Source: Neopusillimonas maritima
GTDB lineage: Bacteria; Pseudomonadota; Gammaproteobacteria; Burkholderiales; Burkholderiaceae_B
Reading direction: 5' to 3'
NCBI RefSeq assembly: GCF_003576595.1
Contig: NZ_NQOU01000001.1
Coordinates: 188,337 to 252,336, forward strand
Length of the DNA stretch: 64,000 nucleotides
In this document: positions 46,151 to 58,013 of the stretch, piece by piece
How the letters are laid out: every line of letters starts with the position of its first letter
Position numbering within the stretch: the first letter of the stretch is position 1
Notes under the pieces: model-generated
The model's input: the letters and a program-made list of their open reading frames with translations, nothing else
What the model was told of the DNA's origin: nothing
Databases searched by the model: none
Made by a program: the position numbers and the translations under genes

Positions 46151-49100
46151 TTATTTGAGCTCACGCAATTGTGGATCGGCCCAGGTTCCGGAAACATCGT
46201 AATGGACCGTCATTGCTTTGCTAAGCGGTGCTTTCAAAAGCCATTGCGTCAGGAACGCCCCCACACCCACAATCGGGTTAATGATACCTGCGGCCACCGA
46301 AGCGCCACTCATGTCCAGGTTGGGCACCACCATCGCCTGTAAATCGAGCGTTTCATTCACCACATTCACGTCGCCACCCAGGCTGATTGTGCCCACTGCG
46401 CTATTCACACGAAAGTTATTGGTACTCATCACGCCGCTTTGAATTTGTATCGAACCTTCCAGTAAATCAAAAGGGAAACCTTGCGCAAACGCCCCTTCTG
46501 GATTCGCATCGAACGACAGAATCCGCTGCAAAGACTGCAATGACAGTAACTCCAACACGCGGGCCGACCTTGAATTCACAGAGCTTAAACGCCCTTTCTC
46601 CAACTTAACGTTCAACTGCCCCTGCAAGTCAGACTTCTGAAAACGCCACGGCAGATTATTCCAGGTGAGTGTGCCTTCAACATAACCATGGCCGCCGGTT
46701 ACCGCCCGCTTCAACCCCACATGGTCAAGAAACCGCCCCAGGTCCTGAACGGCCAATGAGGCATTTAACGACAAACCGCGGTTGCCACCGTCCAGCCGCC
46801 ATACGCCTTTCCCATTTAGCGTTGCACCTGTATTCTTAATTTCCAATTGATCAATATTCAGAACCCGACCGGCACCCGAGGCTGAACCATTGAGTGTCAC
46901 GGCGCCCACACTTTCGCCATACACCACCAGGTCGTCCACCGTTAGATTAAGAGACGGTATTTTGAAATCTTCAAATCGTGACTCCGACGGCGGCTTGATT
47001 TCATCTGTCGTTTCGGGGGCATCCGGGTTCCCTAACGCCAGCCGGGCAAACTTACCCTCAAGTGACGCCGGTTTGCCCAAGACAGGTTCACGCCACCATA
47101 ACGTACCGGCAGTCTGGCTGGAACTGATATCCAATCGCCATCCATCGGGTTGCCTAAGCGGCGACAACGTTAACGTAGCCTTGGTCAAATCAACATCCTG
47201 CACACGCAAGCGATCAGCCTGAATACGAATTTGATTGAGTGCCGGCAACAAGCCCGGGGACGCTGAAGCTTCCTGAGACGGGGAGTCCATCAAGGCCAAC
47301 CAGGCATCCAGATCCAGCGCGGGATACCGGACGTCAATGTTCATTCCTGCATCAGGAAGCGACAGTGGTTGATTCAACGCCATCACCGCGCGGTTGAAAT
47401 ACGCTCCTTTCACGGCCGGATCGCGGCGCATGTCCATGCGAATGTCGTTACCAATACGTACTTGCAACTGAGCGCGCCCTTGCCCCAGCGGCGCCCACTG
47501 TGCCTCAAGCTCCTTGCTCTCATCGGCAAATTTGCCTAAAGGACTGGGCAAATCAATACGCATGCCCTTCAGGTTCGACGTTAAGGCGATATCGTAACGC
47601 CCGGCCGGCGTACGCTCGACCTCAACCCGATAAGCAGCCCGCCCCTCCAGGCCCACGTCATTACTTAACCCGGCGAAACGGGCAATAGCTTGGGAACTTG
47701 CTTCGCCTGCAATCACAAGGTTCTTGTTATCACCTCCCAGCCCCCCTGAGATGGCCAGTGCGCCTCCCAAAGCAGTTGCTTTAACACCCTGCGAACGAAT
47801 GCCGGTGTCTGAAAAATCGAGCTGACCGTTCACTCCTGACATAACTGGCATAACGGAATCCAGTTGGAACGTTCCACCATTGAACACGACGGACCCCGAC
47901 ACCGTTGTTTCGTCGGTATCGTAAAGTGGCACATTCAGCCATAAAGGCACATTCCAGGTGCCGTCGGCACGTGCCTCGTCCAATGCATTGTCCAGCAGTC
48001 CGCCCAGCGGCGAATGTCGATTTAACGCCAGATACGCGGTGGCCGGCGCTGATGATTGCCCCTCAACCGACAATATGGCGTTGTCTTCGATATTGGGGAT
48101 ACGTGCCAATACCCGATTAAGGGCAATAGCAGGGCCGTCGCCCGGCGTTACGCTACCCGCGTCGGCCTGCACACGAAGATCAACCCCGGTTAACGATGCC
48201 AAGCCGTTCAACCCCTCCAGGCGCGGCCACCCCAGACTATCGGGTGTTGAGGGCACATAATCGATAATGGCGTCCTTCAGCGGGCCGCCCACATAAAAGT
48301 GCCCTTTCTCCGGCTCGTCGCCAAATGGAAAAGCAGCCAGATCACCACGCAACACAAACCCGGCACCCAACAACTGGCCCTGCACCAAGCCGGTAGACAT
48401 CCAGTCGCGCGCATCGGCATCAACTTCCAGCGGCAGATAACGATGAATGGCATTCAAGCTGGCCCGGGCAAAGCGACCCTGCGTTTCCACCGCACCCAGT
48501 GACAGGGCCGGATCGTCATGCCAATGCCCCTCAAAGGAGACATCCATATCGGCATTGACGATGCGGGCGGCATGTAAATCAAGCCGCTTTAGCGCGCCCT
48601 GTCCATGGCTTAACTTTCCCCCCAACTGGATATCATCAAAAGCCAGTGGGCTGCTGAAGATCGACGGCATGTCGACATCCATGGCTTGCAAACGCAAGCC
48701 AAAAGCCAACTGCGTTGTCTCCGGGCTCAACGTTGTACCGCCAAGAAGAGGAAGCTCGCCCTGGGCAAAAACACGCATATCGTCTAACTTGATTCGGGCG
48801 TTTTCGGCACCACTCCACTGGGCATTCATGACTTTTGCGTCAAGCATCACCCGCGGTGCCTGATTACGCTGCGCTTCCACCCAGGCCTGCGTCGACACCA
48901 TGGCACTTTGCAGCGTTTTTGGCACGTCAGCCCACGGCGCCCAGGCCACAGAATTCATGTTTTGCATGTCTGCATAAGCCCGAACCCTCCAGGCGGGCAA
49001 TGAGCCCATGTGCGCAGGCATTGCTGCAGTCGTTAAGTCTTGTTCGAACTGCAATTCAACCAATAATTCCGCTGAATGCATCAGGGATTGTGCGCCGGCT

Positions 49101-49702
49101 CGCACACGCGCCTGATAGGTGCGGCCATCCCCTTCGAACTGGATATAAACGTTTTCCAATGACAATACCGGGGCATTGCGCAACTCGTCTTTCCAATGCA
49201 CCGTTGCCTGCGACAGTACCAGCGATTTCTGGCCCAGTAACCATTGCAGCGCCGGGGGCGGCGTTTTCTCATTATCATCGCCATCAAATATATCGATCTC
49301 TTGCCCGAGCACCCAAAAATTATTTTGCGAATCACGGCGCACGTCCAGTTCCAGGCCTTGGGCCTGCAAGGTGGAAAACTGAACCTGCCCACGCAACAGC
49401 GCGAGCCAACTCAGTTGGGCACGCACGCGGGGCAGGCTAAGCACCGGGTCATTGCTGTTATCGTGAATACGCAAACCGGTTATGTCGAAGCTGGGATTCA
49501 GGCCTTTCCAATCGGCCTGCAACCGCTCCAGGGAAACCTCTCCCCCCATCGTCTGCGATAGTTGCTGCTCAATAGCGGGACGCCAGGTATCAATGTTAGG
49601 CAATATCCCATAGCGCAAAATGAGAATGGCCGACGCCAAAGCGAGATAAATGAACAGGGCCAGCCAACCCAGCCAGCGTAGTATTTTAGGAAACGAACGC
49701 AC
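46151..49702 (-). CDS. yhdP: YhdP family AsmA-like envelope protein
   Basis: Protein of 1183 residues. One N-terminal membrane helix (about 9-30) is followed by a very long beta-rich periplasmic part. The C-terminus holds the AsmA-like conserved block RLSSVNSRSARVLELLSLQSLQRIL and LDLQAMVVPNLD. YhdP is thought to carry phospholipids between the inner and outer membrane, together with TamB and YdbH. Start is GTG at 49702. Length is somewhat below E. coli YhdP (about 1266). It is divergent from glnE. Confidence 0.88.
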   Translation of the reverse strand: MRSFPKILRWLGWLALFIYLALASAILILRYGILPNIDTWRPAIEQQLSQTMGGEVSLERLQADWKGLNPSFDITGLRIHDNSNDPVLSLPRVRAQLSWLALLRGQVQFSTLQAQGLELDVRRDSQNNFWVLGQEIDIFDGDDNEKTPPPALQWLLGQKSLVLSQATVHWKDELRNAPVLSLENVYIQFEGDGRTYQARVRAGAQSLMHSAELLVELQFEQDLTTAAMPAHMGSLPAWRVRAYADMQNMNSVAWAPWADVPKTLQSAMVSTQAWVEAQRNQAPRVMLDAKVMNAQWSGAENARIKLDDMRVFAQGELPLLGGTTLSPETTQLAFGLRLQAMDVDMPSIFSSPLAFDDIQLGGKLSHGQGALKRLDLHAARIVNADMDVSFEGHWHDDPALSLGAVETQGRFARASLNAIHRYLPLEVDADARDWMSTGLVQGQLLGAGFVLRGDLAAFPFGDEPEKGHFYVGGPLKDAIIDYVPSTPDSLGWPRLEGLNGLASLTGVDLRVQADAGSVTPGDGPAIALNRVLARIPNIEDNAILSVEGQSSAPATAYLALNRHSPLGGLLDNALDEARADGTWNVPLWLNVPLYDTDETTVSGSVVFNGGTFQLDSVMPVMSGVNGQLDFSDTGIRSQGVKATALGGALAISGGLGGDNKNLVIAGEASSQAIARFAGLSNDVGLEGRAAYRVEVERTPAGRYDIALTSNLKGMRIDLPSPLGKFADESKELEAQWAPLGQGRAQLQVRIGNDIRMDMRRDPAVKGAYFNRAVMALNQPLSLPDAGMNIDVRYPALDLDAWLALMDSPSQEASASPGLLPALNQIRIQADRLRVQDVDLTKATLTLSPLRQPDGWRLDISSSQTAGTLWWREPVLGKPASLEGKFARLALGNPDAPETTDEIKPPSESRFEDFKIPSLNLTVDDLVVYGESVGAVTLNGSASGAGRVLNIDQLEIKNTGATLNGKGVWRLDGGNRGLSLNASLAVQDLGRFLDHVGLKRAVTGGHGYVEGTLTWNNLPWRFQKSDLQGQLNVKLEKGRLSSVNSRSARVLELLSLQSLQRILSFDANPEGAFAQGFPFDLLEGSIQIQSGVMSTNNFRVNSAVGTISLGGDVNVVNETLDLQAMVVPNLDMSGASVAAGIINPIVGVGAFLTQWLLKAPLSKAMTVHYDVSGTWADPQLRELK

Positions 49703-49799
49703 GAAATCCCTGATTAACCTAACAACATGACAAGCGCGTTTTGCGGTATCTTGTTCGACTTATACCCGAATTTTCTGGTTGCGTCTTACACGTTTTAGC

Positions 49800-52577
49800 A
49801 TGAACCACACTACGCCGATAAAAACTGCTTCCCGTTGGTCGGGGGCACTGCGACGAAAGCTCGCAGGCAGCCCCGAGTTTGAAACCTGGCTTGAACAAGC
49901 CGCCCAAGACCCGGTTACGCCCGCCCGCATCGACCAATGGTTTCTGGATGCCACACAGGCCGAGTCGGCCGAGGCCATTGTACCGCTTGATACGCTGCGC
50001 AAAGCGCTGCGCGAAATCCGTAGCCAGGTGTTCTACACCATCCTTGTGCGCGACCTGGCAAAACTGGCCGATCTCAAAGAAGTCGTTAAAGCCATGTCGT
50101 ATTTGGCCGACCTGGCGATTGCACAAGCCTATCGCACGGTCGCAACGGAACTGGCTGAAATTCATGGCACACCGATTGACCCAAGCACCGGAAAACCCCA
50201 GGAAATGCTCATTCTGGCAATGGGAAAACTGGGCGGACGTGAACTCAATGTCTCGTCTGATATCGACCTCATTATGCTGTACGAAGAAGAAGGCGAAACA
50301 GGCGGGCGGCGCAAAATCAGCCATCACGAATTCTATGGGCGCGTAACGCAACGGATGATGCCCATTCTTTCGGAACCTGATCAGTATGGCGTCGTTTTTC
50401 GCACCGACCTGCGCTTGCGCCCCGACGGCGACTCCGGCCCATTGGCCTGGAGCCTGGACGCACTGGAAAACTACTTGGTCACTCAGGGCCGGGAATGGGA
50501 ACGATATGCCTGGTTAAAAGCCCGTGCGGTTCCTGCCAAAGCGTTCGACGACAGCGACCCGAAGCCGCAGCGTGCGCAATTGGAAGCGCTGCGCCGCCCC
50601 TTTGTCTACCGCAAATATTTTGATTTCGATGCGTTGTCGTCGTTACGCGCATTGCGCGAACGCATTCGGGAAGACTGGAACCGTCGCGCCACCCGGCGCA
50701 ACGGTATCGACGCCACACACAATATCAAACTGGGCGATGGCGGAATCCGGGAAATTGAGTTTGTGGTGCAACTGAATCAGCTTATTCGCGGCGGGCGCAC
50801 GCCTTCGCTACAAAAACGCAATCTGCTGAAAGCTTTGAAGCAACAGTTTTCGGCCGGCATCATTGAAGAAACATTGTCGCGCCGCCTCGAGGAAGCGTAT
50901 TTATTCTTGCGTCGCACAGAGCACCTTCTTCAGTACCGTGAAGACGAACAAACACACCTGTTGCCACACAATCCCGAATTACGTGAAGAACTTGCCTTTG
51001 CCATGGGCATGGCCGGTTCCGAGTTTGAGGAAACGCTGAATGCACACAGGGCTTTCGTAAATGGCACATTCCGCAACGCCTTTCGCATCGCAGGAATGGG
51101 CGAATCGCAGGAAGAGGAAAACGACAATCCCACCATGGATACCAGCCCCGATGAGCTGGAAGACGAGGTCAAAGCCTATTTTGGTGAGGCCAGCGAATCC
51201 GTTGCCCAACGGATTCAGGCCTTGATGAAAAGTCATCGTATCCGCAGCCTGCCCACCAGCAGCCGCAAACGCGTTAAAACCCTGCTACCTGCCATGCTGG
51301 AAACCGCGCACCGAACCAGCAACCCCGAACAAACCGCCATCCGCCTGTGCGATTTAGTGGAGCAAATCGCGCAACGCAGCCCGTATCTGGCCTTGCTTGC
51401 CGAGTATCCCGAAACGCTTGCACGGGTTGCCCGAATTATTGGTGCCAGCCCCTGGGCGGCGCAATACCTGCGTCAATACCCACTCCTGCTCGACAGCCTG
51501 ATCGAATGGCATTCGCTCATGGATCCGCCCAATTTCAACGAACTGGCACAACAGTTGCGCAGCGAACTCGACGCCTGCCTGCTGCCTTCGGGTCAGCCCG
51601 ATGTTGAACAGCAAATGAACTTAATGCGCGATTTGCAGCGCCAGATCAGTTTTCAATTACTGGCACAAGACCTGGGCGGTGTACTAAGCGTTGAAAAGCT
51701 GGCCGACCAGCTATCGGCGCTGGCAGATATGCTGTTGAACGAAACCATCGAGCGTGTATGGCCCATGGTGCAACCTAAAGAACAGCGCCACCAGCCCGTC
51801 CCTCCCCATCACTTTGCCGTCATTGCCTACGGCCGCCTGGGTGGCAAAGAACTCGGTTATGCGTCCGACCTCGATCTGGTGTTTCTGTATGACGACGAGC
51901 GCGAAGACGCCGCCGAAACCTACGCGAAGCTGGGGCGACGAATGGCGTCGTGGCTTTCAACCATGACGTCATCCGGCCGCCTGTACGAAATTGACCTGCG
52001 TCTGCGACCCGATGGCGATGCCGGCGTACTGGCGGTTTCCGTTGATGCATTCGAACAATACCAGCTTACCCACGCCTGGCCCTGGGAGCATCAGGCCATC
52101 ACGCGGGCCCGCTTTGCCGCCGGTGACCCCGTCGTTGGAGAACGCTTCGAAGCCACGCGTCGTAAAGTATTGCTGCTGGAGCGCGACCCTGCCACGCTTT
52201 ATAAAAATGTGAAGGAAATGCGCAGCAAAATCGCGGCCGGCCATCCAAACCGCAGTGAACTGTTCGACCTGAAACATGACCGGGGCGGCATGGTGGATAT
52301 TGAGTTTATTACGCAATACCTGGTGCTCAGCCACGCCCGCGAACACCCTGTATTACTGGAAAACCTGGGCAACATCACCCTGCTGAAACTGGCTTCCGAG
52401 GCAAAGCTTATTCCGGCCGTACTTGCCCGGGAAGTCTCTGATGCATACCGGGTCTTTCGCAAAGCGCAACATAGCTTGCGTTTGCAGGGTGCCGAAGCCG
52501 CCCGGGTTTCCCAGGATGAGTTCGTGGTTGAACGCGATGCGGTCATTGCACTTTGGAATACGGTCTTACCGGATTAA
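49800..52577 (+). CDS. glnE: Bifunctional glutamine synthetase adenylyltransferase/adenylyl-removing enzyme
   Basis: Protein of 925 residues that adds or removes AMP on glutamine synthetase under PII control. The two nucleotidyltransferase domains each show their motif: [18 protein letters not shown] in the N-terminal half (de-adenylylation) and [20 protein letters not shown] in the C-terminal half (adenylylation). The helical PII-contact region lies between. The ATG at 49800 is preferred to a TTG at 49779. With gdhA nearby it adds a nitrogen-assimilation theme. Confidence 0.95.
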   Translation: MNHTTPIKTASRWSGALRRKLAGSPEFETWLEQAAQDPVTPARIDQWFLDATQAESAEAIVPLDTLRKALREIRSQVFYTILVRDLAKLADLKEVVKAMSYLADLAIAQAYRTVATELAEIHGTPIDPSTGKPQEMLILAMGKLGGRELNVSSDIDLIMLYEEEGETGGRRKISHHEFYGRVTQRMMPILSEPDQYGVVFRTDLRLRPDGDSGPLAWSLDALENYLVTQGREWERYAWLKARAVPAKAFDDSDPKPQRAQLEALRRPFVYRKYFDFDALSSLRALRERIREDWNRRATRRNGIDATHNIKLGDGGIREIEFVVQLNQLIRGGRTPSLQKRNLLKALKQQFSAGIIEETLSRRLEEAYLFLRRTEHLLQYREDEQTHLLPHNPELREELAFAMGMAGSEFEETLNAHRAFVNGTFRNAFRIAGMGESQEEENDNPTMDTSPDELEDEVKAYFGEASESVAQRIQALMKSHRIRSLPTSSRKRVKTLLPAMLETAHRTSNPEQTAIRLCDLVEQIAQRSPYLALLAEYPETLARVARIIGASPWAAQYLRQYPLLLDSLIEWHSLMDPPNFNELAQQLRSELDACLLPSGQPDVEQQMNLMRDLQRQISFQLLAQDLGGVLSVEKLADQLSALADMLLNETIERVWPMVQPKEQRHQPVPPHHFAVIAYGRLGGKELGYASDLDLVFLYDDEREDAAETYAKLGRRMASWLSTMTSSGRLYEIDLRLRPDGDAGVLAVSVDAFEQYQLTHAWPWEHQAITRARFAAGDPVVGERFEATRRKVLLLERDPATLYKNVKEMRSKIAAGHPNRSELFDLKHDRGGMVDIEFITQYLVLSHAREHPVLLENLGNITLLKLASEAKLIPAVLAREVSDAYRVFRKAQHSLRLQGAEAARVSQDEFVVERDAVIALWNTVLPD

Positions 52578-52587
52578 AATACGCTTT

Positions 52588-53247
52588 ATGAGTGATTACA
52601 AACGCCCCCAACTTCAACTACCCGACAACCGCAGGAAAGTGCTGTTGCATTCGTGCTGCGCGCCCTGTTCGGGCGAAGTCATGGAAGCCATGACTGCCTC
52701 GGGTATCGAATACAGTATTTTCTTCTACAACCCGAATATTCACCCCGACCGTGAATACGAGATTCGCAAAAACGAGAATATCCGCTTTGCTGAAGAACAC
52801 AACATCGAGTTCATCGACGCCGATTACGACCGCGACAATTGGTTCGAGCGCGTGAAAGGGCTGGAAAATGAACCCGAACGCGGCGAACGCTGCACGGTCT
52901 GTTTCGATATGCGTTTCGAACGCACCGCGCTTTATGCACACGAGAACGGGTTCGATACCATTACCAGTTCGTTGGGCATTTCACGCTGGAAAGACATGAA
53001 CCAAATTAATGGTTGTGGCGAGCGTGCCGCCGCCCGCTACCCTGACCTGGCCTACTGGACTTACAACTGGCGCAAAGGCGGCGGGTCGGCCCGCATGATC
53101 GAAATCAGCAAGCGGGAAAACTTTTATCAGCAAGAATACTGCGGCTGCATTTACTCACTGCGCGACACCAATCGTCATCGTCGTGCACAAGGGCGCGAAG
53201 CCATTGAAATCGGCGTCAAGTTCTACGGGCGCGAAGAAACGCTTTAA
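52588..53247 (+). CDS. queH: Epoxyqueuosine reductase QueH
   Basis: Protein of 219 residues that completes queuosine in tRNA by reducing epoxyqueuosine. QueH (formerly DUF208) is unrelated to QueG. The cysteine motifs [12 protein letters not shown] near residue 22, [10 protein letters not shown] and EYCGCIYSL give the iron-sulfur cluster and metal ligands. The start at 52588 follows glnE by ten bases, so it is probably co-transcribed. A much longer in-frame extension lies inside glnE and is rejected. Confidence 0.93.
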   Translation: MSDYKRPQLQLPDNRRKVLLHSCCAPCSGEVMEAMTASGIEYSIFFYNPNIHPDREYEIRKNENIRFAEEHNIEFIDADYDRDNWFERVKGLENEPERGERCTVCFDMRFERTALYAHENGFDTITSSLGISRWKDMNQINGCGERAAARYPDLAYWTYNWRKGGGSARMIEISKRENFYQQEYCGCIYSLRDTNRHRRAQGREAIEIGVKFYGREETL

Positions 53248-53249
53248 AA

Positions 53250-53276
53250 AAAAGCCCGCCTTTTCAGCGGGCTTTT
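53250..53276. terminator. Bidirectional intrinsic terminator
   Basis: Ten-base stem (53250-53259 with 53267-53276) flanked by A and T runs, placed between the convergent queH and clpB genes and serving both. Confidence 0.9.
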
Positions 53277-53281
53277 CCCTT

Positions 53282-55879
53282 TTATTGCAATGTCCGTTCA
53301 AACACGAACTTGTCGTCGCGCCAATCCACGGGAATGACATCTTTGGGGCCGAAACGGCCTTCCAGAATCAACTTGGCGACCGGGTTTTCAATATGCTGCT
53401 GAATAGCCCGCTTCAACGGACGAGCGCCAAATACAGGGTCGAATCCCGCATGCGCCAGTTGCGCCAGTGCAGCATCAGACACTTCGAGCCGCATTTCGTG
53501 CTGTGCCAAACGCGCCTGCAAACGCTGGATCTGAATGCGGGCAATAGACTCAATATGCTTGGCCTCTAATCCGTGGAACACGACCACTTCATCAATACGG
53601 TTCAGGAACTCGGGACGGAACGAGGTCTTCAATTCTTCCCACACGACTTCCTTCACCACCTCGTAGGGTTGCCCCGCCATACTTTGGATATGATGCGAAC
53701 CAAGGTTCGATGTCATCACAATCACCGTATTGCGAAAATCCACAGTACGACCCTGGCCGTCGGTCAGGCGACCGTCGTCAAGCACCTGCAAAAGCACATT
53801 GAAGACATCCGGATGCGCCTTTTCCACTTCATCCAGCAAAATCACGCTATATGGCTTACGACGTACAGCCTCGGTTAAATAACCACCCTCTTCGTAACCC
53901 ACATACCCCGGCGGCGCACCAATCAACCGTGCCACCGAGTGCTTTTCCATAAATTCGCTCATATCGATCCGAATCATATGGTCTTCGGAGTCGAACAAGA
54001 AATCAGCCAGTGCTTTGGTCAACTCGGTCTTGCCGACGCCGGTGGGGCCAAGGAACAGGAATGAGCCATAGGGCCGTGCAGGGTCGGCCAGCCCGGCGCG
54101 GGAGCGGCGGATAGCGTCGGCCACGAGGCTCACCGCTTCGTCCTGCCCTACGACGCGGCGATGCAGATGGCTTTCCATACCCAGCAACTTCTCACGTTCG
54201 CCCTGCATCATTTTTGACACAGGAATACCGGTTGCGCGCGACACCACTTCAGCAATTTCTTCAGCGCCCACTTCCGTGCGCAACAAACGCGGCTTGTCGG
54301 ACTTCTCCTGCACTTCGCCACTTCCCGCTTCCGCCGCCTTCAGGCGCGCTTCAAGCTCCGGCAATTTCCCGTACTGAAGTTCAGCCAGCTTATCAAACTG
54401 ACCTTTGCGTTGCAGCTCGGCCATCTCGGCACGCGTGCGCTCAATTTCTTCTTTCACCGACTGTGAACCCTGCACAGCGGCTTTCTCCGACTTCCAGATT
54501 TCCTCGTAGTCGTTATATTCGCGCTGCAATTTCTCCAGTTCATCTTCAATGACTTTTAAACGACGCATGGAGCCTTCATCAGTTTCCTTCTTCACCGCCT
54601 CGCGCTCGATTTTCAGCTGAATAATGCGACGATCCAGCTTATCCATCACTTCCGGTTTGGAGTCGATCTCCATACGGATACGCGCGGCCGCCTCATCAAT
54701 CAAGTCGATAGCCTTGTCCGGCAGGAAACGGTCGGTAATGTAGCGATGTGACAACTCGGCCGCCGCCACAATGGCTGGATCGGTGATCGCCACGCCGTGG
54801 TGAAGCTCATAGCGTTCTTGCAAACCGCGCAAAATAGCAATGGTGGACTCGACATCAGGCTCGTCTACCAGCACTTTCTGGAAACGACGCTCAAGGGCTG
54901 CATCTTTCTCAATGTACTTGCGGTATTCGTCCAACGTGGTAGCACCAATGCAATGCAACTCGCCGCGCGACAGCGCCGGCTTCAGCATATTGCCGGCATC
55001 CATGGCGCCTTCGGCCTTACCGGCTCCCACCATAGTGTGCAACTCATCGATAAAGACAATAATGCCGCCCTGATCTTGCGACAGCTCTTTCAACACCGCT
55101 TTCAGGCGTTCCTCGAATTCACCACGATACTTGGCGCCGGCCAGCAATGCAGCCAGATCCAGTGACAGCACCCGCTTGCCCTTCAGTGTTTCAGGCACTT
55201 CATTATTGATAATCCGCTGGGCAAGGCCTTCCACAATCGCCGTTTTACCCACCCCCGGCTCACCAATCAACACGGGGTTGTTCTTCGTGCGACGCTGCAG
55301 AATCTGGATGGTACGACGGATTTCGTCATCGCGGCCGATCACCGGATCCAGCTTCCCCTCACGCGCGCGCTCGGTTAAATCGGTCGTATATTTCGACAAA
55401 GCCTCACGGTTCGACTCCCCTTCCGGATCGCCCACCGTAGCACCACCGCGCACCGCCTCAATGGCGGTTTCCAAAGGCTTGCGTTGCGCGCCCGCTTCAC
55501 GCAGCAAGCGGCCGGCTTCACATTTGTCGTCGACCAGCACCAGCAAAAAAAGCTCGCTGGCAATATAGGCGTCGCCGCGGTTCGAGGCTTCTTTATCAGT
55601 GCGTGCGAGAACCGATTGCAGCTCCCGCCCAATTTGTACATTCCCTGCCGAACCCGGCACTTGCGCCAAGGACTTGATGGCGGAACTAACCGCCGGCGCC
55701 AGTCGATTCACCGCCACGCCCGCTCGCGCCAGCAAACTCCCCGCCCCGCTGTCGGTGTCCGCCAGCAAAGCCGACAGCAAGTGCAACGGGTCGATATACT
55801 GATTATCGTTCTGAATTGCAAGACTTTGCGCATCGGCAAGGGCTTGCTGAAATTTGGTTGTTAGTTTGTCGAATCGCAT
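53282..55879 (-). CDS. clpB: Disaggregating chaperone ClpB
   Basis: AAA+ chaperone of 865 residues that, with DnaK, pulls polypeptides out of aggregates. Order: N-terminal Clp repeat domain (1-145), first ATPase with [13 protein letters not shown] (about 204-216), the long coiled-coil middle domain (about 400-525) and second ATPase with [14 protein letters not shown] (about 607). The middle domain separates it from ClpA and ClpC. Length equals the family norm (857-870). No heat-shock promoter was recognised by eye. Confidence 0.97.
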   Translation of the reverse strand: MRFDKLTTKFQQALADAQSLAIQNDNQYIDPLHLLSALLADTDSGAGSLLARAGVAVNRLAPAVSSAIKSLAQVPGSAGNVQIGRELQSVLARTDKEASNRGDAYIASELFLLVLVDDKCEAGRLLREAGAQRKPLETAIEAVRGGATVGDPEGESNREALSKYTTDLTERAREGKLDPVIGRDDEIRRTIQILQRRTKNNPVLIGEPGVGKTAIVEGLAQRIINNEVPETLKGKRVLSLDLAALLAGAKYRGEFEERLKAVLKELSQDQGGIIVFIDELHTMVGAGKAEGAMDAGNMLKPALSRGELHCIGATTLDEYRKYIEKDAALERRFQKVLVDEPDVESTIAILRGLQERYELHHGVAITDPAIVAAAELSHRYITDRFLPDKAIDLIDEAAARIRMEIDSKPEVMDKLDRRIIQLKIEREAVKKETDEGSMRRLKVIEDELEKLQREYNDYEEIWKSEKAAVQGSQSVKEEIERTRAEMAELQRKGQFDKLAELQYGKLPELEARLKAAEAGSGEVQEKSDKPRLLRTEVGAEEIAEVVSRATGIPVSKMMQGEREKLLGMESHLHRRVVGQDEAVSLVADAIRRSRAGLADPARPYGSFLFLGPTGVGKTELTKALADFLFDSEDHMIRIDMSEFMEKHSVARLIGAPPGYVGYEEGGYLTEAVRRKPYSVILLDEVEKAHPDVFNVLLQVLDDGRLTDGQGRTVDFRNTVIVMTSNLGSHHIQSMAGQPYEVVKEVVWEELKTSFRPEFLNRIDEVVVFHGLEAKHIESIARIQIQRLQARLAQHEMRLEVSDAALAQLAHAGFDPVFGARPLKRAIQQHIENPVAKLILEGRFGPKDVIPVDWRDDKFVFERTLQ

Positions 55880-55962
55880 AGTCTTCTTTCAAAATTAAGG
55901 CTGAGCATCTGCTCGAATAATGATTAAATAAGGCCGCAGCGCAGCATTTCAAGATGTGAAAA

Positions 55963-56871
55963 ATGGATAAATTCAAACAACTGGAAAGTTTTGTGTCGGT
56001 CGCGACACTGGGAAGCCTTTCGGCCGCCGCCCGGGCCGAGGGGGTTGCCCCCACGATGATGGGGCGCCGCATGGATGCGCTGGAAAAACGGCTGGGGGTG
56101 AAATTGCTGGTGCGTTCGACCCGGCGTTTGTCGCTGACCACGGAAGGCACCGCCTTCCTTGAAAAAGCCCAATCCATTCTGAAAGAACTTACCGAAGCCG
56201 AGAGCCAGGTGGCGCAAGGCAGCGCCCGCCCCAGTGGCGAACTGCGCATCAGCGCGCCTGCGGGGTTTGGTCGGCGACACATCGCCCCGCTGGTACCGGC
56301 TTTTTTGCAACGCTATCCCGAAATCAACATTACGCTCGACCTGACCGACCGACTGGTCGACCTGATTGAAGAACGTTACGATTGCGCCATTCGAATCGGC
56401 GACCTGGATGACTCGCAGTTCATCGGGATGCGCCTGGCGGATAACCGCCGCGTCATTGTGGCCTCGCCCCATTACCTCAAACACTTTGGCCGCCCCCGTA
56501 CCCCCGACGACCTGATCCAGCACAATTGTCTGTCGTTCGGCAGCCAGGGAAATCAGTCGAAAGGGTGGTTGCTTCAACACAACGGTAAAGTGAGGGCGTA
56601 CAGGGTCAAAGGTACCCTTACCAGTACCGACGGGTCGGTTTTGCTGGAATGGGCGCTGGCCGGTTGTGGGTTGGCATGGCGATCGCTGTGGGAGGTACGG
56701 CAAGAAATTGAAGCAGGCCGTCTTGTAAGTGTGCTCGATGAGTACGCCGCTCCCCCAAATGGTATTTTTGCCATTCTTACAGAACGCAAACATCAACCCC
56801 GACGCCTGCGGGTCTTCGTGGAAATGCTGAAAAATACCTACGCCCAGCCCAGCTATTGGGATGGGCACTAG
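55963..56871 (+). CDS. LysR family transcriptional regulator
   Basis: Protein of 302 residues. The winged helix-turn-helix is at 1-60 (FVSVATLGSLSAAARAEGVAPTMMGRRMDALEKRLG), with the co-inducer-binding domain from about 90 (SGELRISAPAGFGRRHIAPLVPAF). It belongs to the CrgA/PecT-like subgroup by pattern. It is divergent from clpB, but such regulators do not necessarily control the divergent gene. Target unknown. Confidence 0.92.
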   Translation: MDKFKQLESFVSVATLGSLSAAARAEGVAPTMMGRRMDALEKRLGVKLLVRSTRRLSLTTEGTAFLEKAQSILKELTEAESQVAQGSARPSGELRISAPAGFGRRHIAPLVPAFLQRYPEINITLDLTDRLVDLIEERYDCAIRIGDLDDSQFIGMRLADNRRVIVASPHYLKHFGRPRTPDDLIQHNCLSFGSQGNQSKGWLLQHNGKVRAYRVKGTLTSTDGSVLLEWALAGCGLAWRSLWEVRQEIEAGRLVSVLDEYAAPPNGIFAILTERKHQPRRLRVFVEMLKNTYAQPSYWDGH

Positions 56872-57022
56872 GCCGTTCGTACTCATCACATTTGATGCGA
56901 AAATAATTTGCATAAGGTGTCAATCGTTACACAAACATGTACAATTGCCGTCAGGTCGTTCCATAAGCTTTTTGCACCGTCATATAAGCCCCCCTCTTTA
57001 CACGGCCCGCCCAGGCGCCACG

Positions 57023-57757
57023 ATGTCTATGCAGAAACGAATTCCTCTGACACCAGACTCAAGCCGTTGCTCAACCTGTATGTTGAACAACCTATGCCTG
57101 CCCGTGGGCATGTCAACCATTGATATCAGCCGTTTCGAAGAAGTAGTACAGGAACGTTTACGCATTCCAAAAGGCGAAAGCCTGTTCGAAGCGGGCGAGC
57201 GCGCCGACGCCATTTTCGGCATTCGGGTGGGGTCACTCAAAACACAACTGGAAGACGCTTCGGGCCATGTGCAGGTAACGGGCTTTCTATTACCAGGGGA
57301 AATCGCCGGGCTCGACGGCTTTCTGGAAGGCCACCAGTTATCCCATGCGGTTGCACTGGAAGATACCGAAGTGTGCGTTGCTCGCGTGGATGAAATCGAC
57401 CGCGTCGCGGCGCACATCCCGTCACTGCAGCAACAGTTACGGCGTCTGACCAGCACGGAAATGAAGCGCTCACACCAATTGGTCGTATCACTGGGCGTTT
57501 TGCGCTCAGAACAACGCCTGGCCGCCTTTCTGGTAAACATGTCACAACGGCTATCCATCCTGGGTTATTCCTCGTCTGAATTCATTTTGCGCATGAGCCG
57601 GGAAGAAATCGGGAATTATTTAGGCCTGACACTGGAAACAGTCAGCCGCCTGTTCTCCCGTTTCGCACGTGAAAACCTCATCCGCATTCACCAACGCGAA
57701 GTCAAATTGCTCGACCTGCCCGCGCTGCGCGATTTAGCCGGCACCGACTGCGGGTAA
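57023..57757 (+). CDS. fnr: FNR-type oxygen-sensing transcription factor
   Basis: Crp/FNR-family regulator of 244 residues. The N-terminal cysteines C16, C19 and C25 (SRCSTCMLNNLC) plus one near 116 (EVCVARVDE) fit the ligands of an oxygen-sensitive 4Fe-4S cluster. A cyclic-nucleotide-like fold follows, and the DNA-recognition helix has ETVSRLFSRF, the E--SR pattern that reads TTGAT sites. It sits next to the cbb3 oxidase genes, which FNR proteins commonly control. The start ATG at 57023 matches family length; the longer frame is rejected. Confidence 0.92.
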   Translation: MSMQKRIPLTPDSSRCSTCMLNNLCLPVGMSTIDISRFEEVVQERLRIPKGESLFEAGERADAIFGIRVGSLKTQLEDASGHVQVTGFLLPGEIAGLDGFLEGHQLSHAVALEDTEVCVARVDEIDRVAAHIPSLQQQLRRLTSTEMKRSHQLVVSLGVLRSEQRLAAFLVNMSQRLSILGYSSSEFILRMSREEIGNYLGLTLETVSRLFSRFARENLIRIHQREVKLLDLPALRDLAGTDCG

Positions 57758-57770
57758 CCCACCCTGTCAC

Positions 57771-58013
57771 TCAACGATCAGGCAACTGATCGACCCCTTC
57801 CGACGGGGCCATGTACAGCGTCAGCGCACTCGACAACGCAGTCATAATCCAGAATAGAAAGAAGCCTGCTGTGTACACAACCTCGCGGCTAAAATGCATC
57901 GAGCCAAACACGGCAATATCCAGCGGATCAATTAATGCAAATACCGTGGCACTGCCCGCCCCCGCAAATAAAAACGAGGGCCACAGTATCCACATTAAAG
58001 AATAGCGACTCAT
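57771..58013 (-). CDS. Small membrane protein of the cco cluster
   Basis: Protein of 80 residues with two membrane helices (about 7-28 and 45-68). It overlaps the fixH stop by four bases and is the last gene of the leftward cco transcript. I do not recognise a named family. Its coupling to fixH suggests a role in oxidase assembly. Confidence 0.65.
   Translation of the reverse strand: MSRYSLMWILWPSFLFAGAGSATVFALIDPLDIAVFGSMHFSREVVYTAGFFLFWIMTALSSALTLYMAPSEGVDQLPDR

Noticed and set aside
52423-52587. N-terminal extension of QueH
   Set aside because: It lies inside the 3' end of glnE in another frame; QueH homologues begin near the ATG at 52588.
55924-56913. Open frame of 329 codons on the minus strand
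   Set aside because: It lies fully antisense to the LysR regulator, whose domains are clear, and its translation resembles no protein. It is a by-product of GC-rich codon use.
56872-57022. FNR box upstream of the fnr gene
   Set aside because: TTGATGCGAAAATA has only one good half-site and the other half does not fit ATCAA. No acceptable box was found upstream of ccoN either.
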